From Elmis aenea (taxonomy: Eukaryota > Arthropoda > Insecta > Coleoptera > Elmidae): 64,000 nucleotides of DNA. Position numbers and translations under genes: made by a program. Where the stretch lies: positions 5,580,001-5,644,000 of the forward strand of contig OX393579.1 of assembly GCA_947652605.1 (NCBI GenBank), written 5' to 3'. Under the pieces are notes generated by a model. The model did no database searches. It had not been told where the DNA came from and saw only the letters and a program-made list of their open reading frames with translations. Each line of letters begins with the position of its first letter. Position 1 is the stretch's first letter. Of this stretch, positions 23,901 to 34,933 are shown one piece after another.

Positions 23901-25278
23901 TATTAAACGTTAACAGCAAAATTTCACATATTATATGAACTTTTAATAATCTCTAGCAATTATTGCGAAAAAGATATTTTCTAAAAGTGATAGTTTATTA
24001 CAATAATAATTATGAAGCGTAAATATGAAAATGTACACAGATGAATAAAATAACTGTGTAAGAATATTTTGGCATAATGTCACACTGATCTTGGGTAGTG
24101 TATTATAAAACAAAATCATATCACAAGAAATAAACAACAGTGTCAAAAAAGTTTTTAAGCATAATTCATGTAACGAATTACTGAATTTTATTTAACGAAA
24201 ACGTTTATTTCGAAGTAAATTTTGCGTAAGTTATGCACTTTTATTTATTATCAGTTTGTGAATACAGATTTACATTACTATAGTTTTAAGTTTTATGAGA
24301 CCGTGCAGTAGCAGGGTGATCGAAAATGATTGATGCCAAGGGTGTTACGAACTTTGTTCGAACGGATGGTAGGTAACCCATAGGGGAAAACCACTAGTGT
24401 AGGAAAAAAAGTTTGTGTTGATAGAACGGGTAATAATATTCTTCATTTAAATACGACAGCTACAGTTTTTACTGACAAATAGATTTTGAAAGCATTTTGT
24501 TTAAAAGAATTAGCTCCATAAAAACAATTAAGCGAGGCTACCTTAAATCAGTTCCTTTATTAATATGCATACATATGAATGTAAATATTGGTCACACACG
24601 AAATGACAGAACAACCTGAACGCACAGAAAACGAAAAACTGATAACTGATTTTTACGAAAAGATGCAAATTAAAACGAAAAGCTACTAACCGCACACGAA
24701 ATGACAGGTCCACCTGAACGTCAATAATACTACGCCACTGATATCCTAGTTTTACACTGTGATAACAACCAAAACTTGCTTATTTTATTTTCGGTCTGAA
24801 GTTAGCGTGCATCAGTCATTGTTGATCACGCGATACATTGTATCAAAAAATGTGTCCTTAGATGAGGTTCTTATTAAAATTATTTAAATATGATGTAGGT
24901 TTTGATATAAATAAGCTTAAATTAAAATAACTTTTCTTATTTTTTAAGAATTTTTCATCGCAATACAATACCAGATTCCAGTCTCGACTTTTCATCACTT
25001 ACAGTCTTATTTATTTATGTTTTAAAGACAACGATAAGGGATTTTTTAAATTAATCTTATTTATAATCATGAATGAATTACATAAATAAACCAAAAATGT
25101 GTTGTGTAGGTTTATTCCACGTTGCAACGTGGCGGACAAGAATCAAGTTTATTGGCCGCTGTTAACAATGGGCGAAATATTGTCATCAGTTTAAGGAATT
25201 TAAGGCTGATTATTTTATCACGGTGGTGTTGAATGGTGAAGGATTTTATTACTTCGGATTTAACAAGAGGAACTGTCA
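23901..25278. other. duplicated non-coding block
   Basis: Closely matches 47796-49513 in copy B (with the B-only insertion at 48745-49121). It contains two copies of a CACACGAAATGACAG motif (24594 and 24692) and a perfect 16-bp palindrome, CCACGTTGCAACGTGG (25117-25132). The 62-codon frame seen in B at 49327 is broken here by an early stop. No gene is confirmed; a 5' regulatory region or a lost exon is possible. Confidence 0.4.
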
Positions 25279-25324
25279 CGGAGGTCGGAGGTGAGAAGTT
25301 AAATTGGTTTACGGACGAGCAGGG

Positions 25325-25700
25325 CCGTTCACAGAAAATTCGAGCCCCGGGGAAGCAATAGACAACGGGCTCTCATTTTCTATAAGAAAGGTATACATTT
25401 AAGACTCGCGTTTTGAAATAGACAATGTTGATTCTGAATTAAAAATACGAAAAAAAAAATTCAACACAAAATGTTAATATGGTTTAATAACCCAAGTTTC
25501 TAGTTCTTCGGCTGTGGCTACATCTTTTTTCTTTCTTTCTTGTGAGATGCAGATTTATGATGACGTTTCATCTTAATTTTATATCAATCAAATAATCTCT
25601 TATTAAAGGAAACAATAATATTCTATTGTACATAAACAGTGATTAAGATAATAAATAATGTAATCAGGGCCGTCGCGAGCGTATGTGCCTCGGTTAAACT
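25325..25700 (+). mobile_element. hAT-like terminal fragments
   Basis: Two same-orientation CAGGGCCGT starts occur (near 25329 and 25665). The second continues CGCGAGCG and a GCCCCTTTGC stretch, reminiscent of hAT ends. No partner ends or 8-bp duplications were found, so this is a weak call. Confidence 0.3.
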
Positions 25701-26206
25701 TTTCAATGTCGCCCCTTTGCGGTGTTGTCATCAAAATTGATTTTTATCTTAAGATTTCGCATTTATTTAGGTTATTTCGCTTATTTTTGAAAATAGACAC
25801 AAAATATTATATCATTGTAAAGAGAAAAAAATTATCTTTAAATCTAAGTCATCACCTACTACGACTGCTATTTAAGAAAAAGTTGTTTTGTCAAATATCT
25901 CGTACGGTAATTTATTTAAAAAAAAAAATGACTATCGCCATCTTATAAAAAACTAAATTTACAAAAAAAATTTCTATTGACGTTTTTGTGTATTCGCAAC
26001 AATAGCCGAGATATTTAAATTTAAAAATTTTGATCGATTTCGGTTTTTTCGTTATATCACGCAAGCCATGGAAGTTTTAAACAAAACAAGATCTGGTTTA
26101 AAATATACCCCTAAATAGCTAACTTTTGTCCCATTTAACTAACCTTGTATCTATTACGGTTTAAAAAGTTACCCATGGTTAGCCTCAAATTCTGGACACT
26201 CTGTAT

Positions 26207-26963
26207 ACAGTGCGTTCACAATGAAAGGAATAAATTCATTTAAACAATAGCTATTAGTTTGAGAGAAAAACGCTCGGACCCGTCGATTTTTGTTTTTAAA
26301 TTGACATTTTTTAACGCATGTGCCAACCCGATATCACCTCCGGTTTACCCAGAAGTGAAATTAAACTTTGTTATTTTAAATACAACACTCTGTATATTTT
26401 TACATTTTTGGATTCCTCTTTAAGTGTTCTTTATAAAATGTAAAAGGTCATGTTGTCCTTAAATTAATCGTTTTCGTGTAATTTATATTTCCGTAAAAAT
26501 TTTGGGCCGTGCATCACTTTTGAAAATTTGCGATATTTTAAACTTTTACAAATTTAACGAATGAAAAGAGTTTACTAAGGTATTATTTATCGAACTTCAA
26601 AAGGAATTAAGGCTTACTTATCAAAATTTTAAAATATCGCAAATTTTCAAAAGTGATGCACGGCCCAAAATTTTTACGGAAATATAAATTACACGAAAAC
26701 GGTTAATTTAAGGACATCGCGACTTTATACATTTTATAAAGAACACTTAGAGAGGAATCCAAAAATGTAAAAATATACAGGGTGTTGTATTTAAAATAAC
26801 AAAGTTAATGTCACTTCCGGGTAAACCGGAAGTGATATCGGGTTGGCACATGCTTTAAAAAATGTCAATTTAAAAACAAAAATCGACGGGTCCGAGCGTT
26901 TTTCTCTCAAACTAATGGCTATTGTTTAAATGAATTTATTCCTTTCATTGTGAACGCACTGTA
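26207..26963. mobile_element. 757-bp palindromic element, CAGTGCGTTCAC ends
   Basis: TACAGTGCGTTCACAATG and its complement close a nearly complete palindrome whose arms include CGACGGGTCCGAGCG/CGCTCGGACCCGTCG. Nested CTCTGTATA and TACAGGGTG motifs near 26386 and 26776 again show an end inside an end. TA flanks both sides. It is present only in copy A's 3-kb excess region. Confidence 0.85.
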
Positions 26964-27163
26964 TGTTGACATCTATACCTCTATGAATATGCAATAAAGC
27001 CAATCCCATTAAACGTTCTTATGTCATATTAGATCGTAACCACCCTATTAACCTTTTTAAAGCCGAAAAACTCCTTTCTGCCGAGGCAACACTAACAGAA
27101 AGAGTGCATAAAATTTGCAAAATGATTTTTAAAGTGGAGTATATTTCGGCGTTACATTTTTCA

Positions 27164-27872
27164 TACAGTGTGTCCAAAAGGTATGGAATATGCTACTTTA
27201 GAGAAAAATGTTTTGAATAAAATTTGTTTGGTACTTAGTCTCCACCATAAGACAAAATTTAATTTTTTTTTGAATAACATGAGCGCAATCAAAAACAATT
27301 GAATTTTTTTAAATGACAAGATACCCCTCCTCATTTGATAAAGAATTTTTTTCTCTTTTCAATGATGAGGTCACCTTAAAAATAAAGTTTATGCTAAGAG
27401 GCCGGAGAATATCGAAAATTAAAAAGATCATTTTACATAAATTACACCTGAAATGGTTGGGAATGTTATAAACGGGTTTAAAAACCGAGTTTATCATTGC
27501 CAAGCTGTAAATGGTCCACAGTTTGAACACTTATTGTGGATTTCGTCAAAAACATTTACCCAACCTTATGATGTTTTTGTAAGAAATGAATACTATACAA
27601 TTAAAATATTTTAAGAGTATTTTTTTTGCGTTTTTCTCAAAAAGTTGCTTATGTAAGGGTTCTAAAGTTTTGCATCAGTGAAAAGAGAAAAACAATTTTC
27701 TGTCAAATGAGTATAATATAGGGGTATCTTGTCATTTAAAAAAAAATCGATTGTTTTTCATTGCGCTTTTGTTAATCGAAAAAAAAAGTATTCAAATTAT
27801 GGCTTATGGAGGAAAACTAATAAGTATACGAAACAACTTGTATTCAAAACATTTTTTCCTAAAGTGGATATT
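27164..27872. mobile_element. 0.7-kb palindromic element, one end truncated
   Basis: The left end is TACAGTGTGTCCAAAAGG. The arms pair from about 27190 to 27870 around a centre near 27520. The right arm stops about 20 bases short of a matching terminus, so one end is lost or diverged. Confidence 0.7.
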
Positions 27873-27941
27873 TACTGAGATATATAGCTTTTTTGCACTG
27901 GCAGGTACATTTTTGTTTAACTGAAATTTCTTTTGCCATTT

Positions 27942-28064
27942 TAAGGTCAACTCACACCGGCGCGATCTCGACGCGGTCGCGGGCGCGGGCGCGGTCACGA
28001 TAATAAGTAACCTTGGTTTCCAATTATCGTGACCGCGCCCGCGCCGGTGTGTGTGGACCTTTAA
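27942..28064. mobile_element. GC-rich small MITE
   Basis: A 120-bp inverted-repeat unit with ends AAGGTC..CTCACACCGGCGCG and its near complement. The inner arms are GC-rich (GCGGTCACGATAAT/ATTATCGTGACCGC), standing out in very AT-rich DNA. TTAA lies at both borders, suggesting a TTAA target. Confidence 0.65.
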
Positions 28065-28199
28065 TGTCCAAAAATCGATTTCAGATTTAAGCTTTAATTT
28101 TATATCGTCTTTTTTAAATATGTACTTTACTTGAATAAGTGACCATTGAATTTGTATCTTCTCTATAGACTTAGTTAAGATATCTGTAAAACTTAATTT

Positions 28200-28261
28200 T
28201 TTTAAATATCAGTCTTAGGGGGGTAATTACCCCATTTACCCCACCCCTGGATACGCCACTG
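28200..28261 (-). mobile_element. hAT-type terminal fragment
   Basis: On the minus strand it starts CAGTGGCGTATCCAGGGG, a typical hAT end, followed by G-rich sequence. It directly abuts the point where homology to copy B resumes. Confidence 0.55.
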
Positions 28262-28872
28262 GCCCTGGGAATAATTTGCGTATCCCCCTCTGTAGTCGGC
28301 CCGGCGAACGAGTGCGGCAGTTGCTACCAGGAAAATGCAATGGCGGAGCGACATCATCGCTGCGTACGGACAGTGAGCAATATACGAGATTTTAATTAAA
28401 TAATTAAAATAGTTTTGTAATAAAAACATTTAAATTGGTAAATTTTTAGGTATAGAAGAAGTTGAAGTGATGTTAGATATTGTTCCGACAGACAACGAAT
28501 TACTTAATAATCAAAGAAAGAGAATGAATATTTTGAACATGCACATCAATGACACACAAAAGTCGATGGAATTAAAGTGATATTGCGAAGAAATAAGCGA
28601 TTGAAGTTGATTAATTTTAATTATTTCATGAATGTGAGTGAAATATTAACGAATAAATCAAATGAATTGAATAAATATTTTGAATATTTGAGAAAAACGA
28701 AACAAATTTAACGGAAATTCTAATTTATTATGATTTATTTGTTAATATTTTATTGTTTGTTTCTTGTAAAACTCGTGAGTGGCTGTAAGTTATCGATTAA
28801 AGTTAATTTATTTGTTACGTTGGTGACATTGATGAGTTGCGATCACCGGAAGTTCATGTTTTGACGAGACAA
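28262..28872. other. duplicated 3' flank of NACHT gene A
   Basis: Matches 50519-51168. Short plus-strand frames occur (for example ATG at 28338, 18 codons; ATG at 28470, 36 codons), but the second differs in length and sequence between copies, so no conserved gene is supported. Further AATAAA-type signals for the minus-strand gene lie near 28735 and 28750. Confidence 0.4.
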
Positions 28873-28878
28873 TTTATT
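28873..28878 (-). terminator. poly(A) signal of NACHT gene A
   Basis: AATAAA on the minus strand, about 40 bases after the stop codon and conserved at 51169-51174 in copy B. Confidence 0.6.
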
Positions 28879-28918
28879 ATAAACGTCTCAAGACGTTGTA
28901 AGACGATTTTCAAAATAT

Positions 28919-31900
28919 TTAGGATGAATTTTCACATTTATATAACGGATTTAGATAATCACAAACATCTCGACGATTCTCTTCTTTAGCATAATCTAAC
29001 GCTGTATAACCGTATTCATCCTTGATATAAATATCAGCCCCGTGATCTACTAAAAGCTTAACAATGGACAAATGACCATAAAGAGCGGCCCAATGTAAAG
29101 GTGTTGCATTAACATTATCTCTAACATTAATGTCCGCTCCGCAATTCACCAATGAAATCGCTAGATCTAGATTTCCACGAGCACTCGCCAATTGTAATGC
29201 AGTCCAACCATCAAATTGTTTATTTATAATTCGGTTGAATGATTCAGAGTTTTTATGATTAACTAAATTATTTAATATAAATGTCGTGAAATTATTGTAA
29301 TAATTATACGAATAATAATGAAAATATATCTCTAGATTGTTGACGTCAATAATTATTGTTTTATCGTTAAATTTTGATGTAATTTTGTCGGCAATTCTAA
29401 ACGAATTTGTTTTAATTGCGTAATCTAAAGGATAAAACAATAATAAATTGTCTCTAACATGTTTTGCGCATTTAGATAACAAAATTACAACAATTTCTTC
29501 CATGACTAAGTTAGGATCATAATCTAATTGATGTTTCTTCAAATCTATTTCTTCGTTCCATTCTGGCACGGGATGTCTAAGACCCCACGAAGCTGCCAAA
29601 TGCAAAGGCGACCTCCCGCCCTCATCAACGTCATTAACAATGTCAGGAAATAATTTGATAATCGATTTAACCACATGTTTTTTCCTATTGACTATGGCAA
29701 GGTGTAATTGATTGTTTTTTGCTAACATTCTGTCAAAAACGTTACGAACGACATTGTAGTTGGGTTTTAATATTTCTTTGATCAACTTGAGGGCGACGTT
29801 TCGATTCGGACCTCCCTTAAAATTCGCACTAAGCCACTGGGCCACGAAATACTCCGCAAACGTCCGGTGCACGAAATTTATATTAAAGTCGCTGCCAACA
29901 ACTACGAGTCCGTCTTTCTGAACAAGTTTGGTTAAATTTTTAATAAAGGCATTAAAATGTGATAATTCGGTTTCGACGTCCAGTCCGCTTATTAAATCAT
30001 TAGGAAATATAATTTTTAGTGCGTACAAACTTTGATATTCGTTTATTAAATCACCAATTTCCTTATTGTAATGACCAAATTTGGATTTCAATATTTCCAA
30101 TTTTGCGCGAACAAAATTTTCATACAAATAAAGCAAATCGAAACTTTCGCTTAAATGAAGTTCTCCCGTTTGTGCATACTTTTTACAATCATCACTAAAA
30201 ACCTCCGCTAATAGTCTACACTGTAACGGCACGCCAGTAAATTCGTTATCCCAATCGCTTAAATTTTTTTTAGTCAATTCCAACAATTTATCAACAAATA
30301 TTTTTACCCTACCGCGACGATTATTTTGCAAATTATCAATTTCTTGTATAAAATACTTGTTCAAAAACGTAATTTGATCATCTTTACTAAACGGATTTAA
30401 TGCGATACTCAAAGTGTCAAACTTATCCTCGACATGCGCCTGCATTACCGGTCTAGTAGTGAGAATCATCTTATAATTGTTATCGTACAAAGAACTGATC
30501 ATGTCAGTCACCTCCCTTTCATACGTTGTCGCAATTTCGTCAAACCCATCTAAAATAATGAAAACACGATTACGAGCCAACAAACAATTAAATATTAATT
30601 CATTAATTTCTGTACCGCACGAATGATCGGCCATGATGGCTTTATTAAAATGCATTAAATGTTGAGACGGATTTGCATGATTTGTTTTAAATTCGTTACT
30701 GTCGTAATAATCTAAGTAAAGTTTTAAATCTACGAACAACACCCAAATATCTGAAGGTATTTTGTGAGCTATGTAATCCATGAGAGTGGATTTTCCCATC
30801 CCTGGCCCTGCGCTAATAATACAAAGTCTGTTTTGAAGATTATCAACCAAATTAATTGAAGAGGTACTAACGTCAGATTTTGTTTTATATTTTTTGATAT
30901 TTTTAATACCACGTTCGGTCTTAATTAATTCAAAAATGCTTTCATTTTCATTCAAACGCAACGCATGAATGCACTTACTTTGATTTTCTTTAACAATTAA
31001 TTGAAAACAATCACTTTGTGATAAAATGACATTATACTTGCGAATTATTTCTTTAATATTACAGTTAGTTGAATATTTAGCAAAGTTTATTCGTTTTATA
31101 TCCATATTATACTTTTTTACACAATCGTTAAAAATATTTTCGTTCTCAACGACAACTACAAATATATCGTTATTACATTCACTCAGTGCCTTAGGATCAA
31201 TTATTATTTTAGTTAAAGTTTGAGGTACGTAAGAAGGAAGCATTACATTTAACTCATTTCCTATACGAAACTTACTCATGAAAATATAAATTATATCTTT
31301 TACTAAAAGTTTATCTGTAAATTTTTCAATATTAAGTAATTGTTCTAATTTTATTAATTTCCCCTGCCATTTAACCCTTTCTTTTAATATATTTGCTTTC
31401 AAATCCCCCTTTAAAGCCGATAACTTATAAAATACGTTTGGATTTTTATCTAATTGCATATCATCGACAATCTCATTCACTAAAATTAAAACTCCTAATT
31501 TACATTCAGTGTTTTGTAACACATGTAATATCGCCCGATATTCTTCGATGTTATTAGCCCGTAATACTAAAGGTATTTCCCCTGCTAACCACATAACTTT
31601 AAAAATATCCAACAATGTAATGTTATCTGTGACTCCAAATAACCTACGAATTTGGATATCTATTCCTGATCCCTTCAAATTGCCCATAATTTTTTTCTTA
31701 TCAACAGACGTAAAGTTTGTGGTCCAATGTTTAATATAACCAATTTTGCTTACGTCTATATTACATCTTTTATTAATTTTATCAAGCACATACGTAACAA
31801 TAAAATCGTCAATGATATTACTTTTATCGGTTTCAACTAAAATTATTTTCTGAGTTTGTACAATGTCATTCCATGATCCTGTTTCGACAATTTTATGATA

Positions 31901-32863
31901 CTCAAACGCTGTCGAATAAAATTTGTTTATGAAAGGATCTGATAATAATTCAGTCAATTTGTTCAATATTAAGCATCTTGTGATTGTGTAAGGATTAGAA
32001 GCTGTGACACAATTATTTATAGAATTTAAATAATTTTTTGTAATTGCTGTCAAATCATGAGTATCGGAACAAAATTTTTTTATTTCGTTGCTCACAAGTT
32101 GATTCAGTGCAGATTGATCAGACTGGCCACAAAATAAAACTAATTTTTTTAAAAATGTGCCAAAGTTGTGATTATTAAAGTGTTCAGATAAATTTTTAAT
32201 ATCACCTAATATATTTTGAAAATTACTTTTATGAATTGATCGTAAATTAACTAAATATTGGTAATGATAATTTTGTAACTGTTTTTTTGATGAATCTAAT
32301 TTATCATTAAATTCCTGAATTGTTTTTATAGACGAAACAAAATCATGAATAACGTTATATTCATTAATAAACAGTTTATGATCTATGTTATAAATGTCAC
32401 AATCAGTGGTTCTTAGAGCTAATAATTCAGGATTTTCATTTCCTTTTAAAAATGCAAATTCACTATTGACTTTACGGTTTGTAAAAAGAATCAAATGAAT
32501 ATTATCGATATTTGCAACGATGTCTCCTATTTTACCTTGCTTATAATTACTTAAAATATTTTTATAACCCTCGAAATATTTAGTTAAACCAAAGTCCCCC
32601 CCTTTTTTTGCACAAAATTCATCATAACTAATGAGTTTACCTTTTTCTTGATGCTTTGCTTGCACCATGGAGGTCGTCCATGCTCCTCTACGGTATTTCG
32701 TCTTAACCACTAAATCATCAAATGGCAGACAACCTGCCACATTGACTGCCATTTGATAATCTTGAATCTCTTCGTCTTTAAATTGCTGCAGCGCTACAAA
32801 AGCGGGTAACTTGCTTTCGTAATCGCGTCCAACATCGGTTGTTCCGGGTCCTCTTGAGTATTT
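28919..32863 (-). CDS. NACHT-ankyrin STAND protein with nuclease-like N-terminus, copy A (main exon)
   Basis: The exon encodes 1,314 residues in one frame. It opens at a splice acceptor (TTCAG, 32864-32868) in phase 0, 37 codons before the first Met (32752), so a 5' exon is missing from this call. Counting from that Met: FDDLVV (11-16) and QAKH (31-34), with GRDYE 26 residues before the Met, form a PD-(D/E)XK-like set resembling DUF4297/Cap4 nucleases. Residues 60-620 are unrecognised. NACHT has Walker A GPGMGKST (649-656), Walker B VFIILDGFDE (730-739) and sensor MILTTRP (762-768), followed by GVPLQCRLLAE (840-850) and FVHRTFAEYF (960-969) of the winged-helix region. Ankyrin repeats fill about 1016-1270. 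There is no signal peptide or membrane segment, so it is probably intracellular. By family knowledge it should be a ligand-triggered NTPase. A defence role is inference. Confidence 0.85.
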   Translation of the reverse strand, partial: KYSRGPGTTDVGRDYESKLPAFVALQQFKDEEIQDYQMAVNVAGCLPFDDLVVKTKYRRGAWTTSMVQAKHQEKGKLISYDEFCAKKGGDFGLTKYFEGYKNILSNYKQGKIGDIVANIDNIHLILFTNRKVNSEFAFLKGNENPELLALRTTDCDIYNIDHKLFINEYNVIHDFVSSIKTIQEFNDKLDSSKKQLQNYHYQYLVNLRSIHKSNFQNILGDIKNLSEHFNNHNFGTFLKKLVLFCGQSDQSALNQLVSNEIKKFCSDTHDLTAITKNYLNSINNCVTASNPYTITRCLILNKLTELLSDPFINKFYSTAFEYHKIVETGSWNDIVQTQKIILVETDKSNIIDDFIVTYVLDKINKRCNIDVSKIGYIKHWTTNFTSVDKKKIMGNLKGSGIDIQIRRLFGVTDNITLLDIFKVMWLAGEIPLVLRANNIEEYRAILHVLQNTECKLGVLILVNEIVDDMQLDKNPNVFYKLSALKGDLKANILKERVKWQGKLIKLEQLLNIEKFTDKLLVKDIIYIFMSKFRIGNELNVMLPSYVPQTLTKIIIDPKALSECNNDIFVVVVENENIFNDCVKKYNMDIKRINFAKYSTNCNIKEIIRKYNVILSQSDCFQLIVKENQSKCIHALRLNENESIFELIKTERGIKNIKKYKTKSDVSTSSINLVDNLQNRLCIISAGPGMGKSTLMDYIAHKIPSDIWVLFVDLKLYLDYYDSNEFKTNHANPSQHLMHFNKAIMADHSCGTEINELIFNCLLARNRVFIILDGFDEIATTYEREVTDMISSLYDNNYKMILTTRPVMQAHVEDKFDTLSIALNPFSKDDQITFLNKYFIQEIDNLQNNRRGRVKIFVDKLLELTKKNLSDWDNEFTGVPLQCRLLAEVFSDDCKKYAQTGELHLSESFDLLYLYENFVRAKLEILKSKFGHYNKEIGDLINEYQSLYALKIIFPNDLISGLDVETELSHFNAFIKNLTKLVQKDGLVVVGSDFNINFVHRTFAEYFVAQWLSANFKGGPNRNVALKLIKEILKPNYNVVRNVFDRMLAKNNQLHLAIVNRKKHVVKSIIKLFPDIVNDVDEGGRSPLHLAASWGLRHPVPEWNEEIDLKKHQLDYDPNLVMEEIVVILLSKCAKHVRDNLLLFYPLDYAIKTNSFRIADKITSKFNDKTIIIDVNNLEIYFHYYSYNYYNNFTTFILNNLVNHKNSESFNRIINKQFDGWTALQLASARGNLDLAISLVNCGADINVRDNVNATPLHWAALYGHLSIVKLLVDHGADIYIKDEYGYTALDYAKEENRRDVCDYLNPLYKCENSS

Positions 32864-32868
32864 CTGAA
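32864..32868 (-). promoter_or_regulatory. splice acceptor of NACHT gene A
   Basis: TTCAG on the minus strand directly before AAATACTC. The equivalent site in copy B is TTTCAG at 55162. In both copies the exon begins on a codon boundary and the frame stays open into the main reading frame. The tract before it is A-rich, so the call is moderate. Confidence 0.5.
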
Positions 32869-34184
32869 TTTTTTTTTCGAATGTTAATTTACAAAACAGT
32901 AAGTACCATAAAAATTGGCAAAAATTTAAAACTAAAAATATATTCTAAGCGAAAACTGTACCGTGTTCAGGTTTTATTCAATAATTTGGAAACGAATATA
33001 GCATTTAAAAATGTACTTTTTTGGCCTTTATGGGGTATCGTAATGCAATCTCGTTATAAATACTTCATAAAGAAAAGGTAAACCCATAAAAATAAACCGT
33101 TAATAAAAATAATTACTTCACTTAATTTCTGCTAGAGCAATTATAAAGACAAAATATAGATGTCGTCTAATGTCTGGAAAAAAGTTGCGATAACTTCAAT
33201 GACACCCCGATTTTACAGACCACCCTAAAAAAAAGCTCTCATCACGCTTAAAATGTAATAATTGTGGCATTTATGGTATAATAAATATTTACTTTAAGTT
33301 TAGGAATTAAAATAATTTAGGTCACTATGGGGATCTCGCATAATATAAACGATATGGATTCGATTAATAAAGAGAAAAGTTGCATGTAATAGTACTCAGC
33401 GGGTACCGATATTAATTTCTATGTTGTGAAAATGCATAGGCAACTTGATCTAAACAAAAAATTAAATTGTGCAAGTTATCAATTTGTTTAATATAATCTT
33501 TAGTTTAAAAATAAAAAATCTGAATTTGTATGCATTTTTGCATAAGTTCACATTTAAAACAATGTGGTGTGATTAGCTTTTTGATGAAAACCCTACCAAA
33601 CTTTTGATTTTCATTTATGAAAACCATAGTAGTAGATGTTTGCTGGAACAGATAACATCTCTTATTCTGTTTTTAAAGATGTATTACTTGCGTTTTCTTT
33701 TTATAAATGTACAAATGCCAACAACAAAACCTTTTTAAAACCTTTTTTATTGGGTGAGCCATAAACGTTGTCGTTTAGTTTATAAACAAGAAAACAAAAT
33801 GGTCAACCTTCAAAACTGACACATTTGAGTTTATTACAGTGGATTATGAATATTGATATTTGCTTAGATTGTTTTTGATAGCAAAATTGTTTAAACTTTT
33901 TATTTATACGCATCTTTGAAAAGGGGAAAACTCTATCTTACCTTATCTATTTATGTCAATATCTACATAACTTAGTGTGCCATGAAAAACATATAGGTAC
34001 CTACAATGAATCTATTGGGCTTATAAAATTGTCACAATAAACTAAAAATTCAGATTTGTCTTTAAAAATTGGAAAATATATTAAACAATATAAAAGATCA
34101 TATATCATTTTTGGTTTCTATTACGTCAGCTATGCGTTTTTCAAAACATTATAATGTCTCTTTGCTATCTATTGAGCTCTAATA
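32869..34184. other. upstream flank of NACHT gene A, first exon not identified
   Basis: Duplicated at 55162-56461. The 5' exon and promoter of the NACHT gene should lie here or beyond. A minus-strand TATAAATA near 33903-33910 is a candidate, but no ATG-plus-donor combination is conserved in both copies. A fragment of the CACTATGGGGATCTCG transposon motif lies near 33324. Confidence 0.35.
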
Positions 34185-34839
34185 TACAGGGTGTAGACTC
34201 GGATCACGGACCATAGCAATTTCAATGGTAAAAATTTAAAAGTCGTATTCTTGCTCCCCTAATTATTTTAGAAAAAAAGTGCTAATACGTTTTTTGTAGA
34301 GAAAAAAATTCTGTATCCATAAATGTATTCAATTAATATTTTAGTTTTCCAATAACTGAAAATTAAGCAATTAAAAAACGCGTTTTCACAAACAATCTGA
34401 TGTAGTGCCTTGGAATTATGCTATGACAACTGCCCCGCCTAATGTCACTTATACTGTCACTTTGACGTGAAATTTTTATTATATCTTGGAATGAAAACAT
34501 AAGTAACTGTGTAAAATAAATGTTTGATAAAATATAAAGGATAATTAAGAATGAATTTCGCGTCAAAGTGGAAGTATCAGTGAAATTAGGCTGGACAGTT
34601 GTCATAGCATAATTCCAAGGCACTACAGATTTTTGTGAAAACGCGTATTTTAATTGCTTAATTTTAAGTTATTGGAAGATGAAAAAGTATTATTGATTTC
34701 ATTTATGGATACAGATTTTTTTTTCTACAAAAAACGTATTTGCACCTTTTTTCTAAAATAATTAGGGGAGCAAGAATACGACTTTTAAATTTTTACCATT
34801 GAAATTGCTATGTTGCGTGATCCGAGTCTACACCCTGTA
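34185..34839. mobile_element. 0.65-kb palindromic element (copy A)
   Basis: TACAGGGTGTAGACTCGG and its mirror close a full palindrome with TA at both borders; an inner pair is CTTGGAATTATGCTATGACA. The same insertion is present at 56462-57131 in copy B, so it predates the duplication. Confidence 0.85.
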
Positions 34840-34933
34840 TGTAACTTTTGGCTAATTTATCCGAATCCTTATTACTTATATTAAACGAGATTCTCATAGT
34901 GGCCTGAATTAATTGCTCAACCCTGCACATACA

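Noticed and set aside
28338..28590. Small plus-strand frames downstream of NACHT gene A
   Set aside because: The longer one differs in length and sequence between A and B, and no splice pair is conserved.
31026..31739. Plus-strand frames of 65-76 codons antisense to NACHT gene A (and 51743-54037 antisense to gene B)
   Set aside because: They lie wholly inside a much longer minus-strand gene with clear domains and change between copies.
28919..32863. Recent horizontal transfer of the NACHT gene from bacteria
   Set aside because: The gene has a splice acceptor, animal-type poly(A) signal, ankyrin repeats and the same AT-rich codon use as its surroundings. An ancient transfer cannot be tested here.
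33903..33960. A TATAAATA and a GGTAAGATA donor as promoter and first exon of NACHT gene A
   Set aside because: The donor is changed in copy B and no open ATG leads into it. The TATA alone is not enough.
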